Assembly (NCBI RefSeq): GCF_014192285.1
Contig: NZ_JACHXQ010000016.1
Location: forward strand, 1 to 53,984
DNA length: 53,984 bases
From: Halomonas fontilapidosi
GTDB taxonomy: Bacteria > Pseudomonadota > Gammaproteobacteria > Pseudomonadales > Halomonadaceae
Direction: 5' to 3'
The notes beneath the pieces are model-generated. The model was not told the DNA's origin. It saw only the letters and a program-made list of their open reading frames with translations, and searched no databases. Positions 16,966 to 28,979 of the stretch are shown piece by piece; the first letter of the stretch is position 1; each line of letters opens with the position of its first letter. The position numbers and the translations under genes are program-made.

Positions 16966-18207
16966 TCACTCCTCCTCGGCGCGGGGCAGAACCCAGTTGA
17001 GGACGATGCCAACCAGGGCGGCGAGGCTGACGCCCTGCAAGGTGAACTGGCCGTTGCCGAACTGCATGCCGCCGATGCCGAAGACCAGCACCAGCGAGAC
17101 CACCACCAGGTTGCGCGGTGCGGTAAGCGGCTTGCCGGCCCGCACCAGGGTATTCATGCCGACCACGGCAATGGAGCCAAAGAGCAGGGTCATGATGCCG
17201 CCCATCACCGGGCCGGGGATGGTCTGCAACAGCGCGCCGAGCTTGCCGACGAAGGCCAGCACGATGGCGATACAGGCCGCTACCACCATGATCTTGGGGT
17301 TGAAGGCACGCGTCAGGGTCACGGCGCCGGTGACCTCGGAGTAGGTGGTATTGGGTGGCCCACCGAAGAGCGCCGCGGCGGTCGTGGCCAGGCCGTCACC
17401 CAGCAGGGTGCGATGCAGGCCAGGTTTTTCCAGGTAGTTCCGGCGCGTCACCGAGCCGATCGCGATCATGTCACCGATATGCTCCACCGCCGGGGCAATG
17501 GCGACCGGAATCATGAAGAGGATCGCCGCCCAGTGAAAGCTCGGTGCGGTAAATGACGGCAATGATAGCCAGGCCGATCCATGAACCGGCGTGAAATCCA
17601 CCACGCCCATCACCAGCGCCAGCCCGTACCCGGCGAGGATACCGCCCATGATCGGCACCAGCCTGATCAGGCCGCGACCGAACACCGCCAGCACCAGGGT
17701 GACCAGCAGACTGGCCATGGAGAGGAAGATCGCCGCACCATAGCCGATGTTATCGCTGGTCTCGCCGGTGGCCATGTCCACCGCCACCGGAGCCAGCGCC
17801 AAGCCGATCACCATGATTACCGGCCCCACGACCACCGGCGGCAGCAGTCGATGCAGCCAGGCGGTGCCCTTGAGACGCACGAACTGGGAGATCGTCACGT
17901 AGACCAGGCCGGCTACCATCAGCCCTCCCAGGGTGGCCGGAATGCCGTAGTTCGCCACCGAGCCCTGGATAGGGGCAATGAAGGCAAACGACGAGGCCAG
18001 AAAGACGGGGACGCTGACTCGCGTCACGCCATGGAAGATCAGGGTGCCAATGCCCGCCGTGAACAGCGCCACATTGGGATCCAGGCCGGTCAGCAGCGGC
18101 ACCAGCACCAGGGCGCCGAAGGCCACGAAGAGCATCTGCGCCCCGGTCAGCAGGGTGCGTAAAGGAGACTCGGTGGGCATCGCGGCCGCCGCCGTATTGT
18201 CGGTCAT
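16966..18207 (-). CDS. uraA: Uracil/xanthine permease, NCS2 family
   Basis: 413 residues from the ATG at 18207 (GGAG upstream; a longer frame has an atypical N-terminus). A nucleobase:proton symporter with about 14 hydrophobic segments. NCS2 features are [24 protein letters not shown], the substrate-site region [14 protein letters not shown] with the key Glu-His, and [22 protein letters not shown]. It is closer to UraA-type transporters than to the purine AzgA type at 28980. Its stop is 6 bases from the convergent regulator stop, and I see no terminator between them. Confidence 0.85.
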   Translation of the reverse strand: MTDNTAAAAMPTESPLRTLLTGAQMLFVAFGALVLVPLLTGLDPNVALFTAGIGTLIFHGVTRVSVPVFLASSFAFIAPIQGSVANYGIPATLGGLMVAGLVYVTISQFVRLKGTAWLHRLLPPVVVGPVIMVIGLALAPVAVDMATGETSDNIGYGAAIFLSMASLLVTLVLAVFGRGLIRLVPIMGGILAGYGLALVMGVVDFTPVHGSAWLSLPSFTAPSFHWAAILFMIPVAIAPAVEHIGDMIAIGSVTRRNYLEKPGLHRTLLGDGLATTAAALFGGPPNTTYSEVTGAVTLTRAFNPKIMVVAACIAIVLAFVGKLGALLQTIPGPVMGGIMTLLFGSIAVVGMNTLVRAGKPLTAPRNLVVVSLVLVFGIGGMQFGNGQFTLQGVSLAALVGIVLNWVLPRAEEE

Positions 18208-18305
18208 GGTGCAGGGCTCCGTAAGGGTCGGGGCAGTGGGAGAGAGAAAGCTCGCGCAGTATTCTACCAGCCTGCCGCGCGTTGGCACTCATTGCCGCCC
18301 GTCTT

Positions 18306-19916
18306 TCACTCCGCCTCTGCCTCCAGATACTCCTGTAGACGCGCCTCGGCCTGGTCACCGAAGAGAATATCGCAGGCCTCGCGCAGCCCCGGCGAATGAC
18401 GGATGCTCGACTCGGGCACCACCAGCGAGACCTTGGAGCGGCGTCTCAGAAAATCCTCCAGCTTGGTCACCATCTCGCGACGCCTGGCCAGCTTCAGCTC
18501 ACATCGCAAATATTCGGTGCCTTCGATCAGCACTTCCCCTTGGTGGGGATCCTGGCGAATGTCCTCGAGCATCTCCAACGCCTGCGCCCCATAGCGTCGC
18601 CACAGCCGAGTGCTGAGAGGCTCGGAAGCCGCGTCGCTGGTCATGGCATCCAGGTCCATCAGTCGCGCCTGGTGCATGAAGGCCTCGCGAACCGACGCAT
18701 CGGGCTCACCGTACCAGCGAACATCCGGATAGGGGATCTCGACGCCGAGCCGACGCACCTCCTCGACGACTTCCTCACCGACATTGAGGCAGTCGGTCAG
18801 CTTGCCGCCAAAGATGCTCAGATGGCGCTTCTCGGCGTCGATGTCGATGGCATGCTTGCGCGACAGGTTGAGGAAATCCCGATCGCCGCCGCCGCTGGGC
18901 TTGACCGCCAGCGGCCGCACACCACAGCGCGTGGCGATAATGTCCTCCTTGCCTAGTGGCGACTCGAGCTCGAGTCGCGTGTTGATATTGTCGAGCACGA
19001 AGCGAATATCCTCTTCCGTCGCCCCGACCTCCGGCTTCTCGACCCGCGTATCGGTGGTGCCAATACAGGTGCGCGGGCCCATGGGAATAACGAAGAACAG
19101 GCGGCCGTCGTCGGCGAAGAAGGCGAGCACACGCTTACTCTCCGTCAGCCGGGGCACGATCAGGTGAATGCCCTTGGAAAAGACATGGCGATGGTCAGTC
19201 TGCTGTCCCGAGAGGCTGTTGTGCTGGTCGACCCAGGGCCCGGCCGCATTGATCAATACTCGGGAGCGAATCTCGAAGGTATGATCATTGGTACGGTCGC
19301 GGACCGTGGTCACCCAGAGGTCGCCTTCACGACGAGCGCCCTGGGATTCGACATAGTTGGCCGCCACGGTGCCGAAATCCAGGGCGCCGCGCACGAAGTT
19401 GAAGACGAAACGCGCGTCGTTGTCGTGCAGGTAGGCATCGGAATACTCGAAGCCCCCCTGCGCATTGCGGGTATCGATGATCGGCTCCCGCGCCTTGATT
19501 CTTGCTGGGCGCAGAAAGTCGGGCATCCGCGTAAAGGCACTGCCCATCAGCCAATAGAGCCAGGTGCCGGCCCAGGGATATAGCGGATGGTGGCGAAAGC
19601 CCTTGTTGATGGTGGTCAGGAAGCGAATCTCCTGCACCGTGGAGGGATAGCTCTTGATCAGGTGATTACGGCTCTTGCACAGCTTGCGCACCAGCTTGAA
19701 GTCGCCGCTCTCCATGTACTTGATGCCGCCCCACACCAGGTTGGACGAGTGCATGCTGGTGCTGCCGGCGAAATCTCCGCGATCGATCAGCGCGACCTTG
19801 GCCCCCTTTCCGCTCAGCGCTGCCGCCGCGGAAGCGCCATTGATGCCGCCACCGATGATCAGCGCATCGAAGACCTGATCGGGGAACTTGCGGATGTTGT
19901 TCTCTCTGAGTTGCAT
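18306..19916 (-). CDS. glpD: Glycerol-3-phosphate dehydrogenase/oxidase (FAD), transporter-linked paralogue
   Basis: 536 residues from the ATG at 19916. The dinucleotide-binding motif [10 protein letters not shown] is near residue 20. Family motifs [52 protein letters not shown] and [16 protein letters not shown] follow. It oxidises glycerol-3-phosphate to dihydroxyacetone phosphate at the membrane. It follows the glycerol ABC transporter genes on the same strand, as in Rhizobium glpSTPQUV-glpD loci. It differs clearly from the second GlpD at 37679, so there are two non-identical paralogues. Confidence 0.87.
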   Translation of the reverse strand: MQLRENNIRKFPDQVFDALIIGGGINGASAAAALSGKGAKVALIDRGDFAGSTSMHSSNLVWGGIKYMESGDFKLVRKLCKSRNHLIKSYPSTVQEIRFLTTINKGFRHHPLYPWAGTWLYWLMGSAFTRMPDFLRPARIKAREPIIDTRNAQGGFEYSDAYLHDNDARFVFNFVRGALDFGTVAANYVESQGARREGDLWVTTVRDRTNDHTFEIRSRVLINAAGPWVDQHNSLSGQQTDHRHVFSKGIHLIVPRLTESKRVLAFFADDGRLFFVIPMGPRTCIGTTDTRVEKPEVGATEEDIRFVLDNINTRLELESPLGKEDIIATRCGVRPLAVKPSGGGDRDFLNLSRKHAIDIDAEKRHLSIFGGKLTDCLNVGEEVVEEVRRLGVEIPYPDVRWYGEPDASVREAFMHQARLMDLDAMTSDAASEPLSTRLWRRYGAQALEMLEDIRQDPHQGEVLIEGTEYLRCELKLARRREMVTKLEDFLRRRSKVSLVVPESSIRHSPGLREACDILFGDQAEARLQEYLEAEAE

Positions 19917-19941
19917 GTCTGGCCCTTTTTTCAAAGCAACA

Positions 19942-19971
19942 GGCCCCGCTCGGTATGCACCGAGCGGGGCC
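19942..19971 (-). terminator. Strong hairpin between glpV and glpD
   Basis: A perfect 13-bp GC-rich stem (GGCCCCGCTCGGT with ACCGAGCGGGGCC) around a 4-base loop. The T-rich tail is weak, so it may be a partial terminator or an RNA stabiliser that lowers glpD relative to glpV. A second small hairpin (GCCCCG/CGGGGC, 20012-20031) lies closer to glpV. Confidence 0.6.
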
Positions 19972-20064
19972 ATGGGTCCCGTTCAGGCAACCGGTTACAC
20001 GATCTTGAACGGCCCCGACATAAGCCGGGGCAACGGCAAACGAGTCAGACGACCCGCCTGCTCA

Positions 20065-21807
<1,743 letters not shown>

Positions 21808-21864
21808 GTTGACCTCTTGAGTTGTTGTCGTCCGTCCCTGGACATTAGGCTCCATGCGTTTCTG

Positions 21865-22137
21865 TCAGCCCCAGCGCATCAGGATCAGTAGCCAGAGTAC
21901 CGATGCGCCGAGAGCCAGCCAGATGCTGAGCGGGGTAAACCCCACCACCACCAGGTGAATATAGGCCGCGCAGAGCAGCCCGATGAAGAGCCGGTCACCA
22001 CGTGTCGTCGCGATCGGCAGAAAGCCCTTGCGCTCGACTGTCGGTGAGATGACTTCCCAGGCCGTCATGCTCGCCAGCATGGCAGCAATGACCGCGAAGA
22101 AGACCGTGGTGGGTGTGGTCCAGACCATCCATTCCAT
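21865..22137 (-). CDS. glpU: DUF2160-family small membrane protein GlpU
   Basis: 90 residues with three hydrophobic stretches (about 8-28, 48-68, 70-88) and the conserved AWEVISPTVERKGFLPIATTRGDRLFIGLL segment. DUF2160 proteins occur in glycerol ABC operons as GlpU. Its molecular function is unknown; it may be an accessory membrane subunit. It lies between glpQ and glpV. Confidence 0.82.
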   Translation of the reverse strand: MEWMVWTTPTTVFFAVIAAMLASMTAWEVISPTVERKGFLPIATTRGDRLFIGLLCAAYIHLVVVGFTPLSIWLALGASVLWLLILMRWG

Positions 22138-22149
22138 GTCGTGTCCTCC

Positions 22150-23043
<894 letters not shown>

Positions 23044-23044
23044 G

Positions 23045-23926
23045 TCATGCCTCCTTGTTGTTGTCGTCTTTCTGCATGTTCATGATCGCGGTGTAGAACA
23101 CCCAGGTGACCAGCAGGATGATCAGGAAATAGATCAGCGAGAATGCCGCCGAGGGCCCGAGATCCTGCTGGCCAATGGCCATGGTGGTCAGCGACTGGCT
23201 GAGGAAGGTCGTGGAACTGCCAGGCCCCCCGCCGGTGAGCACGAAGGGTTCGGCGTAGATCATGAAGGAATGCATGAAGCGCAGCAGCACACCGATCACC
23301 AGCACATTGGTCAGCTTGGGGAGCTGGATATAGCGAAATACGGCCCACTTCGAGGCGCGATCGATACGCGCCGCCTGATAGTAGGCATCGGGGATCGAGC
23401 GCAGGCCGCTATAGCAGAGCAAGGCAATCAACGGGGTCCAGTGCCAGACGTCCATCAGGATAATGGTGGCCCAGGCATCCACCGGGCTCGCCGTGATGTT
23501 GTAGCCATAGCCGAGCTCGCGCAGGCCCCATCCCATCAGGCCGATATCCCCCCGCGTGAAGATCTGCCAGATGCTGCCCACCACATTCCAGGGAATCAGC
23601 AGCGGCATGGTGACGAGGATCAGCACGGCCGACGCCTGCCAGCCCTTCTTGGGCATGATCAGGGCGATGCCGATCCCCAAAGGTACCTCGATGGCCAGCA
23701 CGGTCAGCGAGAAGGCAAACTGCCGCAACACCGCCGATTGCAGCGCCGGGTCGTTGAGCATCTCCTTGAACCACTCGGTGCCCGTAAAGAAGCGCGTATT
23801 GGCATCGAAAACGTCCTGGACCGAGTAGTTCACCACGGTCATCAGCGGAATGACGGCCGAGAACGCCACCAGCAGCAGCATGGGCAGAATTAGCCACCAT
23901 GCACGATTGTTATAGACTTTATTCAT
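23045..23926 (-). CDS. glpP: Glycerol ABC transporter permease GlpP
   Basis: 293 residues from the ATG at 23926; the longer frame upstream is a shadow of glpT. MalF-like permease with six hydrophobic segments and the EAA loop YSGLRSIPDAYYQAARIDRASKWAVFRYIQLPKLTNVL. The start overlaps the last eight bases of glpT (ATGAATAA), so translation is coupled. Confidence 0.87.
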   Translation of the reverse strand: MNKVYNNRAWWLILPMLLLVAFSAVIPLMTVVNYSVQDVFDANTRFFTGTEWFKEMLNDPALQSAVLRQFAFSLTVLAIEVPLGIGIALIMPKKGWQASAVLILVTMPLLIPWNVVGSIWQIFTRGDIGLMGWGLRELGYGYNITASPVDAWATIILMDVWHWTPLIALLCYSGLRSIPDAYYQAARIDRASKWAVFRYIQLPKLTNVLVIGVLLRFMHSFMIYAEPFVLTGGGPGSSTTFLSQSLTTMAIGQQDLGPSAAFSLIYFLIILLVTWVFYTAIMNMQKDDNNKEA

Positions 23927-25019
23927 GATCGATCTCCACGCGGAATTCGTCGACGTAAAGCCCGATTCGCTCGTCGGGGAAGCGCAGCCAGGCCTTACCC
24001 GAGGGCGTCTTCTGGTCTTCCTCGATGCGGGCCTTAAGGGCGATACCGCCAAGCATCAGATAGACGATCGAGTAGGTGCCCAGATCCTGGGAATGCTCGA
24101 CCCTGGCCTGCATGCCCCCCTCGACCGGCTCGGCATGCACCTCGATGAATTCGGGGCGGATACCGAGCTTGATGTTGGTGGAGCGGGCATTGGCAACGGC
24201 ATCGTGCACGTTCTTCCCTACCGTCAGCTGGGTATCACCGGCCATTACCCTCTCGTCACGCGTCGTGACATCCAGGAAGTTCATGCCCGGGCTGCCGATG
24301 AAGTAACCCACGAAGGTGTGGTTGGGCGTCTCGAAGAGTTCCCTGGGCGTACCGAACTGCACCACCTGGCCCTCGTACATCACGGCGATCTTGTCGGCGA
24401 AGGTGGACGCTTCGAGCTGATCATGGGTGACGTAGACCATGGTGATTTCGAAACGCTGGTGGATCTCCTTCAGCTTGCGGCGCAGCTTCCACTTGAGCTG
24501 AGGATCGATAACGGTAAGCGGCTCGTCGAAGAGAATCGCCGAGACGTCCTCGCGCACTAACCCCCTGCCCATGGAGACCTTCTGCTTTTCATCGGCGGTG
24601 AGGTTCTTGGCCTTGCGCTTCAGCTGGGCGGTGAGCTCCAGGACGTCGGCGACTTCCATGACGCGCTCGTGAACGCGGGCTTCAGGCGTGCGCACGTTGC
24701 GCAGCGGAAACGCCAGGTTGTCGTAGACCGTCATGGTGTCGTAGATGACGGGGAACTGGAAAACCTGGGCAATGTTACGTGCCTCGGGCGGCAGGGAGTT
24801 GACCACCTCACCGTCGAAGAGCACGTCGCCGCTGGAGGGTTCCAGCAATCCGGAGATGATGTTGAGCAGGGTCGACTTGCCGCAGCCCGACGGACCGAGC
24901 AGCGCGTAGGCGCCGCCCTGGTGCCAGACGTGATTCATCTCGCGGATGGCATAATCTTCCGGCGACTGAGGCTCGGGCAGGTAGGTATGGGCCAGGGATT
25001 TCAGGGTGATCTCGGCCAT
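23919..25019 (-). CDS. glpT: Glycerol ABC transporter ATP-binding protein GlpT, divergent signature motif
   Basis: 366 residues from the ATG at 25019, one base after the glpS stop. Walker A is canonical (GPSGCGKST), Walker B is AILFDEP and the switch His is in VTHDQLEA. The ABC signature is LTADEKQKVSMGRGLV rather than LSGGQ. The C-terminal 110 residues are a TOBE/MalK-type regulatory domain. It is expected to pair with GlpS in an asymmetric ATPase dimer. This is not the MFS glycerol-3-phosphate transporter also called GlpT in E. coli. Confidence 0.87.
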   Translation of the reverse strand: MAEITLKSLAHTYLPEPQSPEDYAIREMNHVWHQGGAYALLGPSGCGKSTLLNIISGLLEPSSGDVLFDGEVVNSLPPEARNIAQVFQFPVIYDTMTVYDNLAFPLRNVRTPEARVHERVMEVADVLELTAQLKRKAKNLTADEKQKVSMGRGLVREDVSAILFDEPLTVIDPQLKWKLRRKLKEIHQRFEITMVYVTHDQLEASTFADKIAVMYEGQVVQFGTPRELFETPNHTFVGYFIGSPGMNFLDVTTRDERVMAGDTQLTVGKNVHDAVANARSTNIKLGIRPEFIEVHAEPVEGGMQARVEHSQDLGTYSIVYLMLGGIALKARIEEDQKTPSGKAWLRFPDERIGLYVDEFRVEIDHE

Positions 25020-25020
25020 G

Positions 25021-26109
25021 TCAGAGGCCCCCCAGGTGAGTCGGAATATGCACCACCGCGCCCTGGCGATCGAAGGCATAGACCTTGTGGGTGGGGAAAT
25101 AGAGCGTCACCGGGGCATCGACGCGGAACTCGTGGACCCCTTCGAGGTGAACGGTCATGTGGAAGAGGTCGTTATGCACGTGGAGAAAGGTCTCGGAGCC
25201 GCTGATTTCCGCCAGGTCGACGGTCATCTTGACTTCGATGTCGTCCTTGGCACGCGGCGAGAGAGAGATGTGTGAAGCGCGCACGCCGAAACGATACTCA
25301 CCCGGCGCGAGGGTGCGCAGGTCGTCGTTGATGGGAAAATGCAGCGTCTTGTCGAAGGTCACCTCGGACCCGGAGATGATACCCTTGACGATGTTGATCG
25401 GCGGTTCGGAAAACATCTCGGCGGTCAGGATGTCGCTAGGACGGTGGTAGACATCCTCGGTGCGACCGTACTGCAGCAGGCGGCCTTCGTGAAGCACGGC
25501 CGTATTGCCGCCCAGTGCCAGCGCCTCGGCGGGCTCGGTGGTGGCATACACGGCAATACAGTTGCGCTCGCTGAATACCGAGCGCAGCTCTTCGCGAAAT
25601 TCCTCGCGCAGCTTGTAATCCAGGTTCACCAGCGGCTCGTCGAAGAGCACGACATCGGCATCCTTTACCAGCGCGCGCCCCATGGCGGTCCGCTGCTGCT
25701 GGCCGCCTGAGAGCTCAAGGGGCTGGCGATCGAGCAAGTGCTCGATGTGCAGCATTTCGGCAACCTCGCGCACTCGCCGGTCGATCTCGGGCCGGGAGAC
25801 CTTGGCAAGCTTGAGCGGCGACGCGATGTTGTCGAAGACGGTCAGGGCGGGATAGTTGATGAACTGCTGATAGACCATGGAGACGTTGCGCTTGCGCACC
25901 GAGCGACCGGTCACGTCCTCCCCATCCATCAGGATGCGCCCCCGAGTCGGCGCATCGAGTCCTGCCATCAGGCGCATCAGAGTGGTCTTGCCGGCCAGCG
26001 TCCGCCCCAGAAGGACGTTGAAGGAGCCCGGCTGGAGCTCCAGGTTGACGCCCGATATGTGAGTGGCGCCACCGACCACGTGGTCGATGTTATCTAGGAT
26101 CAAGGACAT
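25021..26109 (-). CDS. glpS: Glycerol ABC transporter ATP-binding protein GlpS, variant Walker A
   Basis: 362 residues. The P-loop is GRTLAGKTT, keeping the Gly-Lys-Thr core but without the usual GPSG start. The signature [15 protein letters not shown] and Walker B VVLFDEP are intact, and the switch region reads YATTEPAEAL, so the usual switch His is Thr. The C-terminus is a MalK-type domain. Together with GlpT this gives one good and one altered site of each kind. It is the first gene of the glpSTPQUV-glpD run. Confidence 0.85.
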   Translation of the reverse strand: MSLILDNIDHVVGGATHISGVNLELQPGSFNVLLGRTLAGKTTLMRLMAGLDAPTRGRILMDGEDVTGRSVRKRNVSMVYQQFINYPALTVFDNIASPLKLAKVSRPEIDRRVREVAEMLHIEHLLDRQPLELSGGQQQRTAMGRALVKDADVVLFDEPLVNLDYKLREEFREELRSVFSERNCIAVYATTEPAEALALGGNTAVLHEGRLLQYGRTEDVYHRPSDILTAEMFSEPPINIVKGIISGSEVTFDKTLHFPINDDLRTLAPGEYRFGVRASHISLSPRAKDDIEVKMTVDLAEISGSETFLHVHNDLFHMTVHLEGVHEFRVDAPVTLYFPTHKVYAFDRQGAVVHIPTHLGGL

Positions 26110-26424
26110 ACAGATCTCGACGGTTCGTTGTTATGTGGTGGGTTCTGAGACTGCTGAACACAACGTAGCTGAGATTCGCTTTCAAACACAAATGTCTTCA
26201 ATCGAAAATTGCGCTGCTCTGACGGTCGGGACCGTTATTTTCAACTTAACCTGTTGTTAAATAAATAATTTTAGTGCTAGTTGAACTTTTGTCTAAGGGT
26301 TGTCGAGTGAGGGATGACGAAAGGCAGACTGGCAATCCATGTTGCAGAGTGATCGAAAACGAACATTTCATGGTACGGAAAGGAAGGCCGTGGAAGACCG
26401 TAAGCGGAAGGCCGAAAACGAAAG
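26110..26424. other. Leader/promoter region of the glycerol transporter operon
   Basis: AT-rich from 26180 to 26300, unlike the flanks. It contains a small TTAAC-N5-GTTAA palindrome (about 26246-26260) and a GlpR-like operator at 26348-26367. If transcription starts near the operator, the glpS mRNA has a leader of over 200 bases. No gene is recognised in it. Confidence 0.5.
26348..26367 (-). promoter_or_regulatory. Putative GlpR operator upstream of glpS operon
   Basis: On the minus strand it reads AATGTTCGTTTTCGATCACT, which matches the E. coli GlpR operator consensus as I recall it (palindrome around ATGTTCG...CGAACAT) at about 18 of 20 positions. Similar sites precede glpK and glpD, and glpR itself is in the window. 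Confidence 0.62.
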
Positions 26425-26470
26425 CGCCAGCCTCACCTGAAGCAGTTTCGCAGATCAGGTGGGGCTGGCG
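26425..26470 (-). terminator. Terminator of the upp transcript
   Basis: A 16-bp stem with one G-T pair (26425-26440 with 26455-26470) around a 14-base loop. On the minus strand it is followed by CTTTCGTTTTCGG. It lies just past the upp stop. Confidence 0.75.
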
Positions 26471-26493
26471 TCAGTGAAGCGCCGCTGCAGGAT

Positions 26494-27123
26494 TCAACGG
26501 GTGCCGAAGATCTTGTCCCCCGCGTCGCCCAGGCCGGGGACGATGTAGCCGTTCTCGTCCAGATGGTCGTCTACTGCCGCGGTGTAGAGCTCGATATCGG
26601 GGTAGGCATCCTGCACTCGCTTGATGCCCTCGGGAGCGGCAACCAGCACGATGACCTTCATGTGCTTGCAGCCGCGCTCACGCAGCATGTCCAGTGTCGC
26701 CACCATGGTGCCACCCGTGGCCAGCATGGGATCGATGACGATCGCCATGCGCTCGTCGAGGTCGCCCGCGAACTTGGCAAAGTACGGCACCGGCTCCAGC
26801 GTCTCCTCGTCACGATAGAGGCCCACCACGCTGATCCGAGCGCTGGGAATCAGGTCGGTGACGCCATCGAGCATGCCCAGCCCCGCCCGCAGGATCGGCA
26901 CGATGGTGACCTTCTTGCCCTTGAGAAGTTGCACCGGAATCTTGTTGCCGCTCCAGCCATCGATTTCCTGCTCCTGGAGCTCCAGGTCGCTGGTCGCCTC
27001 GTAGGTGAGCAACTTGGCCAGCTCGCCGGCCAGTTCGCGAAAGCTCTTGGTGCTGATGCCGGCTTCGCGCATCAGGCCGACCTTATGCTGGACAAGGGGA
27101 TGCTGGATGGCGTGGACACTCAT
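26494..27123 (-). CDS. upp: Uracil phosphoribosyltransferase
   Basis: 209 residues, the normal length. It makes UMP from uracil and PRPP. The PRPP-binding loop is [19 protein letters not shown]. The uracil-site tail reads [18 protein letters not shown]. It is separated from ung by about 100 bases and has its own terminator. With uraA at 16966 it would complete uracil salvage. Confidence 0.96.
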   Translation of the reverse strand: MSVHAIQHPLVQHKVGLMREAGISTKSFRELAGELAKLLTYEATSDLELQEQEIDGWSGNKIPVQLLKGKKVTIVPILRAGLGMLDGVTDLIPSARISVVGLYRDEETLEPVPYFAKFAGDLDERMAIVIDPMLATGGTMVATLDMLRERGCKHMKVIVLVAAPEGIKRVQDAYPDIELYTAAVDDHLDENGYIVPGLGDAGDKIFGTR

Positions 27124-27220
27124 GGGAGACCTCTTGGGCGGCGGTAGAAACGTGGCGACTATCGTCGGATGGACAGCAACGACAAATTGGCGGCCATTCT
27201 AACCGCATCCCGCGTTAAGG

Positions 27221-27904
27221 TTAAGGCTGTGCGGGTAGCTGCCAGTCGATGGGCTCACGCCCGTGCTCGACCAGGAAGGCATTGGCCCGGGAAAAATGGT
27301 GGTTGCCGAAGAAGCCGCGGTGGGCGGAGAGCGGCGAGGGATGCGGAGATTCCAGCACCAGGTGGCGCGAGGTATCGACCAGCGCCTTCTTCTTGCGGGC
27401 CGGGCTGCCCCACAGCAGGAACACCGTGGGCTCGGCATGCGCGCTGACCGTGGCGATGGCGCGGTCGGTGAAGGTCTCCCAGCCCTTGCCGCGGTGCGAG
27501 CCGGCATTGCCCTGCTCCACCGTCAGCGAGGTATTGAGCAGCAGCACGCCCTGGCGCGCCCAGGACTCGAGATTGCCGTGATCCACCGGCTGGAAGCCCA
27601 CATCCGCCTGCAGCTCCTTGTAGATGTTGGCCAGCGAAGGAGGGACGCGCACGCCAGGACGCACCGAGAAGCAAAGGCCATGGGCCTGGTTCGGGCCGTG
27701 ATAAGGATCCTGGCCAAGGATCACCACCTTGACCCGGTCCAGCGGCGTCAGCTCGAAGGCACGAAACCAGTCCGCCGAGTGGGGATAGACGACCTTCCTG
27801 GCGGCCTTCTCGGCCGCCAGGAAGTCGCGCAACGACTGCATGTAGGGCGCCTCGAACTCATCGCCCAGCCACTGCTGCCAGCTGTCGGGGAGCGGACAGG
27901 CCAT
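27221..27904 (-). CDS. ung: Uracil-DNA glycosylase
   Basis: 227 residues from the ATG at 27904, two bases after the gpt stop (a TTG two codons upstream overlaps that stop). It removes uracil from DNA. The catalytic-water motif GQDPYHG has Asp66; the minor-groove loop is [11 protein letters not shown]. Transcribed after gpt and apt, placing base-excision repair with purine salvage. Confidence 0.96.
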   Translation of the reverse strand: MACPLPDSWQQWLGDEFEAPYMQSLRDFLAAEKAARKVVYPHSADWFRAFELTPLDRVKVVILGQDPYHGPNQAHGLCFSVRPGVRVPPSLANIYKELQADVGFQPVDHGNLESWARQGVLLLNTSLTVEQGNAGSHRGKGWETFTDRAIATVSAHAEPTVFLLWGSPARKKKALVDTSRHLVLESPHPSPLSAHRGFFGNHHFSRANAFLVEHGREPIDWQLPAQP

Positions 27905-27906
27905 AC

Positions 27907-28386
27907 TCAACGCTTTGCCTGATCGACCAGCGGCTCGACGTAGGCCACGCCCATGTCCCAGGGAAACTGGATCCAGCAGTCCTGGGCCACCTCGGTAAGG
28001 TACTGGTCGACCAGCGGCTTGCCATCGGGCTTGGCATAGATGGTCACGAAGTGGGCGTTCGGCAGCATCTCGCGCACGGCCTTGGCGGTCCGGCCGGTAT
28101 CCACCAGGTCATCGACCAGCAACCAGCCCTCGCCTTGATGGTCGACGCCCTTCAGCACCTCCAGGCCGCCCTGCTCCATGTGATCGTAACTCTTGATGCA
28201 GACGGTATCGATCAAGCGCACATCGAGTTCCCGAGCGATCAGGGCCGCGGGAATCAACCCACCGCGGGTAATGGCGACGATGCCCTTGAAGTCGCGTTCG
28301 ATCAGCCGGTGGCAGAGTTCGCGCACGTCACGATGCAGCTGATCCCAGGAAACGGTGAAGTGCTGGTGATAGCGATGGGTACTCAT
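27907..28386 (-). CDS. gpt: Xanthine-guanine phosphoribosyltransferase
   Basis: 159 residues, close to E. coli Gpt throughout ([75 protein letters not shown]). It uses PRPP to convert xanthine, guanine and hypoxanthine to nucleotides. The PRPP loop is [10 protein letters not shown]. It lies 5 bases after apt. Confidence 0.94.
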   Translation of the reverse strand: MSTHRYHQHFTVSWDQLHRDVRELCHRLIERDFKGIVAITRGGLIPAALIARELDVRLIDTVCIKSYDHMEQGGLEVLKGVDHQGEGWLLVDDLVDTGRTAKAVREMLPNAHFVTIYAKPDGKPLVDQYLTEVAQDCWIQFPWDMGVAYVEPLVDQAKR

Positions 28387-28391
28387 GCCGA

Positions 28392-28937
28392 TTATTCGTC
28401 CTCGGTGAAGGAGCAGACGGAGAACACGCCGAAGCCCGCTTCACGGATGCGCTGAGACCCGCCCAGATCCGGCAGGTCGACGATGGTGGCGGTCTCGACG
28501 ACCTGACCGCCGCTACGGGTGATCAACTTCGCCGCCGCCAGCATGGTACCACCGGTGGCAATCAGGTCGTCGACGACCAGGATACGATCTCCCTTGTGGA
28601 ACGCATCGGAGTGCAGTTCCACCTCGGCCTCGCCGTACTCCAGGGTATAGGTCTCGCTGATGGTGCGGAACGGCAGCTTGCCCTTCTTGCGCACCGGCAC
28701 GAAGCTGCAGCCAAGCTCATACGCGAGCGGTGCACCGATGATGAAGCCCCGGGCATCGATGGCGGCAATGGCGTCGAGATCCATCTCCTGATAGCGATGC
28801 ACGAAGCTGTCTACCAGCTTGCGGAAGGCCGCACTGTTCTGCAGCAGCGGTGTGATGTCGCGAAAGTTGACGCCCGACTGCGGCCAGTCGGGGACCGTGC
28901 GGATCACGGACTTGATGTAGTCGCCATAGATGCTCAT
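28392..28937 (-). CDS. apt: Adenine phosphoribosyltransferase
   Basis: 181 residues. It makes AMP from adenine and PRPP. The start [25 protein letters not shown], the [18 protein letters not shown] segment and the PRPP loop [19 protein letters not shown] are typical. It is upstream of gpt and ung and 42 bases after the purine permease, so all may be one salvage transcript. Confidence 0.95.
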   Translation of the reverse strand: MSIYGDYIKSVIRTVPDWPQSGVNFRDITPLLQNSAAFRKLVDSFVHRYQEMDLDAIAAIDARGFIIGAPLAYELGCSFVPVRKKGKLPFRTISETYTLEYGEAEVELHSDAFHKGDRILVVDDLIATGGTMLAAAKLITRSGGQVVETATIVDLPDLGGSQRIREAGFGVFSVCSFTEDE

Positions 28938-28979
28938 CGGGTCGAGCCTCGGTGAGTGAGTACAGTAGCTAGAGAAGAA

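Noticed and set aside
26330..26346. TGGCA-N7-TTGCA resembling a sigma-54 promoter.
   Set aside because: GG-to-GC spacing is 11 instead of 10, and it points away from glpS with no gene downstream on that strand.
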